From Leucobacter luti (lineage in GTDB: Bacteria; Actinomycetota; Actinomycetes; Actinomycetales; Microbacteriaceae), in NCBI RefSeq assembly GCF_004217175.1, contig NZ_SHKI01000004.1, positions 186,001 through 250,000 of the forward strand: 64,000 bases of DNA, in the 5' to 3' direction. Both the position numbers and the translations under genes were made by a program. The notes under the pieces are model-generated. The model made no database searches, had not been told where the DNA came from, and saw only the letters and a list, made by a program, of their open reading frames with translations. Positions 62,558 to 64,000 of the stretch are shown piece by piece (position 1 is the stretch's first letter; every line of letters begins with the position of its first letter).

Positions 62558-62588
62558 ACCCTACCGGGGCACTCCCCCGGGTTTGCAA
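62558..62588 (-). promoter_or_regulatory. candidate importer operon promoter
   Basis: TTGCAA (62588 to 62583), a 19-bp spacer and TAGGGT (62563 to 62558) lie about 50 nt before the ATPase gene. The spacing is long; other candidates were not better. Confidence 0.4.
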
Positions 62589-62697
62589 GGGGGTTCGGAG
62601 CTTCACCCGGAATACTCGGGCAATCGGCCACACTTGATGGCCGCTCTCGCCAGCCGCGCTCGGGAGCTCGAGCCCGGCCCGTGACCGGCCTCCGGGC

Positions 62698-63621
62698 CTA
62701 GTCCCGGCGCAGCCGCTCAAGCCGATCTAGGCTCCACTCGTACCGCTCAAGCCACACCGAGGCGTGCACCCAGGTCTCGACCCGCGAGACCGCGGGGTGC
62801 GCGCGGATCATGCGCACGATGTCCGTGTAGTCCCCGATCGAGCGGGCGGCGATCGTGGCGATCAGCCCGTAGCGCCCCAGCGTGCGCGCGGCGAACTCGA
62901 TCGTGGGCACGTCGAGCAACAGGTCCTCGGCCGAGGCGATGCCCTCGGCGTCGCCCGAGAGCATGATTCCTACGCCGGACAGCACCGAGCTCGTGGCGTT
63001 GAGTCGGCTGCGCACCGCACCGATCCGCATCACGCCCGAGTCGAGCAGCCGCAGCACGCGCGCGCGGCACGCGGAGGCCGAGCGGCCGGTGCGGCGAGCG
63101 AGCTCCCCGAAGGTGAGCCGACCATCGAGCTGCAGCTGGGCCATGAGGTCGATGTCGAAGTCGTCGAAGGCGAGTTCCTTCGGGTCCGGGTCCTCGCCGA
63201 GGCGCAGCCGCCGCAGCACCCGGTCGTAGAGCGAAAACTGCACCTCCCCAACGCCGGGGATCGCCTGGATCGCGCGCACCGTACGGCCCACATCGTCGAG
63301 GTCGGCGGCCCACACCTCGACCACGCCCTGGGACTGCCCGCTGATCTCGGAGAGGAAGACCACGTTCGTGAACTCGAGCAACCGCTCGAACACCGGGGAG
63401 CTCGGCCCACTGATCCTGAATTGGAGGTTGACCTGCACCGGGAGCCCCACTGCGCGGGGGTGCACCGCGGCGTGGATCCGGATCTCCCCCGTCTCGATGA
63501 GCTCGTGCACCCGCCCCGCGACGACGGTGCGGTGCACGCCGAGCTCTGCGGCGAGCACCGAGAACTGCGCGCGCCCGTCGAGCTGCAGCGCGCGAATGAG
63601 GTCTTCGTCGAATTCGTCCAC
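62698..63621 (-). CDS. Lrp/AsnC-type regulator with two HTH domains
   Basis: This 307-residue protein repeats the AsnC-type helix-turn-helix. The first copy is at about 1-55 (DEDLIRALQLDGRAQFSVLA) and the second at about 155-210 (DIDLMAQLQLDGRLTFGELA). Each is followed by a ligand-domain-like region. Single Lrp proteins have ~150 residues, so this is a fused pair. It is divergent from a YtcJ-like amidohydrolase, a likely target. A CAGAAT seven nt before the ATG would give a nearly leaderless mRNA. Confidence 0.9.
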   Translation of the reverse strand: MDEFDEDLIRALQLDGRAQFSVLAAELGVHRTVVAGRVHELIETGEIRIHAAVHPRAVGLPVQVNLQFRISGPSSPVFERLLEFTNVVFLSEISGQSQGVVEVWAADLDDVGRTVRAIQAIPGVGEVQFSLYDRVLRRLRLGEDPDPKELAFDDFDIDLMAQLQLDGRLTFGELARRTGRSASACRARVLRLLDSGVMRIGAVRSRLNATSSVLSGVGIMLSGDAEGIASAEDLLLDVPTIEFAARTLGRYGLIATIAARSIGDYTDIVRMIRAHPAVSRVETWVHASVWLERYEWSLDRLERLRRD

Positions 63622-63656
63622 GATCCGATTCTGCCAGAATCCCGGGCGTCCTGAGT

Positions 63657-63727
63657 GACAAAAAATCCGTGTATCGAGTCAGAGCAGCGTGTACGCGGGA
63701 CTTTTGCCGAACCTGGTCGACAAAAAA
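63657..63727. promoter_or_regulatory. paired GACAAAAAA motifs in the divergent promoter region
   Basis: GACAAAAAA occurs at 63657-63665 and again at 63719-63727, a distance of 62 bp or about six helical turns. Both lie between the double Lrp gene and the amidohydrolase. Direct A-tract repeats on one face of the helix suit Lrp-type wrapping, but binding is inferred. Confidence 0.5.
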
Positions 63728-63817
63728 GCGCTGTAGGCGCGCCGTTCGCGTGATTCGGTCCCGGGTTCGCGAGATCGCGCGTACGCTCGTAACGATTCAC
63801 AACGAAGGAGTTCCCAC

Positions 63818-64000
63818 GTGCGTAAGCTCGCGTTCACCCAGGCCCCGGCCTTTACGGCGCCCACCATCGTCACCGCAGCCAAGATCCACACCCTCGACGA
63901 CGAGAGTTCAGCCCCCGAGGCGTTCCTCGTCATCGGCGACCGGATCCGCGCCGTCAGCTCAATCGCTGAGTGCCGCACCGCGGCCGCGGCCGTCTCCGCG
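63818..64000 (+). CDS. amidohydrolase-family protein, N-terminal 61 residues (cut by window)
   Basis: The readable part starts VRKLAFTQAPAFTAPTIVTA and has AKIHTLDDESSAPEAFLVIG then DRIRAVSS, the usual first strands of YtcJ-like metal-dependent amidohydrolases. The metal-binding HxH lies beyond the window. GTG 63818 has AAGGAG 7 nt upstream. It is divergent from the double Lrp gene and probably under its control. Confidence 0.75.
   Translation, partial: MRKLAFTQAPAFTAPTIVTAAKIHTLDDESSAPEAFLVIGDRIRAVSSIAECRTAAAAVSA

Overview
The window is a chromosomal segment of a high-GC actinobacterium. Features pointing to Micrococcales, most likely Microbacteriaceae (a Leucobacter-like genome is a guess from protein style), are the strong G/C bias at third codon positions, the mycoredoxin-like protein, SecY/RpoB/RpoC of actinobacterial type, frequent GTG/TTG starts, ATGA/GTGA stop-start overlaps, and the order rplM-rpsI-glmM / coaA / glmS-acpS-alr-tsaE-tsaB-rimI-tsaD. 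No rRNA, tRNA, insertion sequence, phage gene or CRISPR array was seen.

Layout. 1-5358 (minus strand): cell-wall precursor and tRNA t6A genes glmS, acpS, alr, tsaE, tsaB, rimI and the start of tsaD, divergent from coaA (5391-6440). 6548-10499 (minus): a DUF3995 membrane protein, glmM, rpsI, rplM, truA. 10601-12505 (plus): a membrane O-acyltransferase with a C-terminal SGNH domain. 12693-28272 (minus): the S10, spc and alpha ribosomal blocks from rpsJ to rplQ, with adk, map, infA, rpmJ and rpoA. rpsN and rpsD are missing from their usual places and hairpins lie there instead. 28681-31601 (minus): a two-gene glycan-initiation cassette (WbpL-like transferase and WbpM/PglF-like dehydratase) sits between tuf and rpsJ. 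31764-36188 (minus): the str operon rpsL-rpsG-fusA-tuf.

36814-39865 (plus): an aromatic-acid module, a frameshifted benzoate/2-aminobenzoate-CoA ligase and an AAHS-type transporter. 39837-42036 (minus): three coupled genes of unknown function (two membrane proteins and one soluble protein). 42037-43045: a 1-kb non-coding stretch of 19-bp-periodic repeats. 43046-50472 (minus): rpoC and rpoB. 50773-58907: accessory and housekeeping singletons (membrane protein, PAP2 phosphatase, mycoredoxin, spermidine-synthase-like protein, SprT-like protein, DUF4916/NUDIX, nitrilase-family amidase, CapA-like protein, VanY-like lipoprotein, NUDIX). 58959-62511 (minus): a complete OpuC-type glycine betaine/choline ABC importer with a TfoX-domain gene at its end. 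62698-63621: a double-headed Lrp/AsnC regulator, divergent from a YtcJ-like amidohydrolase cut by the window end.

Most of the window is conserved core machinery whose products work together: transcription (RpoA/B/C), ribosome assembly, elongation factors, protein export (SecY) and N-terminal processing (Map), plus GlmS/GlmM/Alr for peptidoglycan precursors. The most unusual signal is non-coding. At three intergenic places (42263-42841, 54494-54576, 58317-58411) short units recur every 19 bp in opposite orientations around a central dyad. The unit sequence differs from place to place while the period and architecture are kept. All functional calls come from reading motifs and gene order; no database search was possible.
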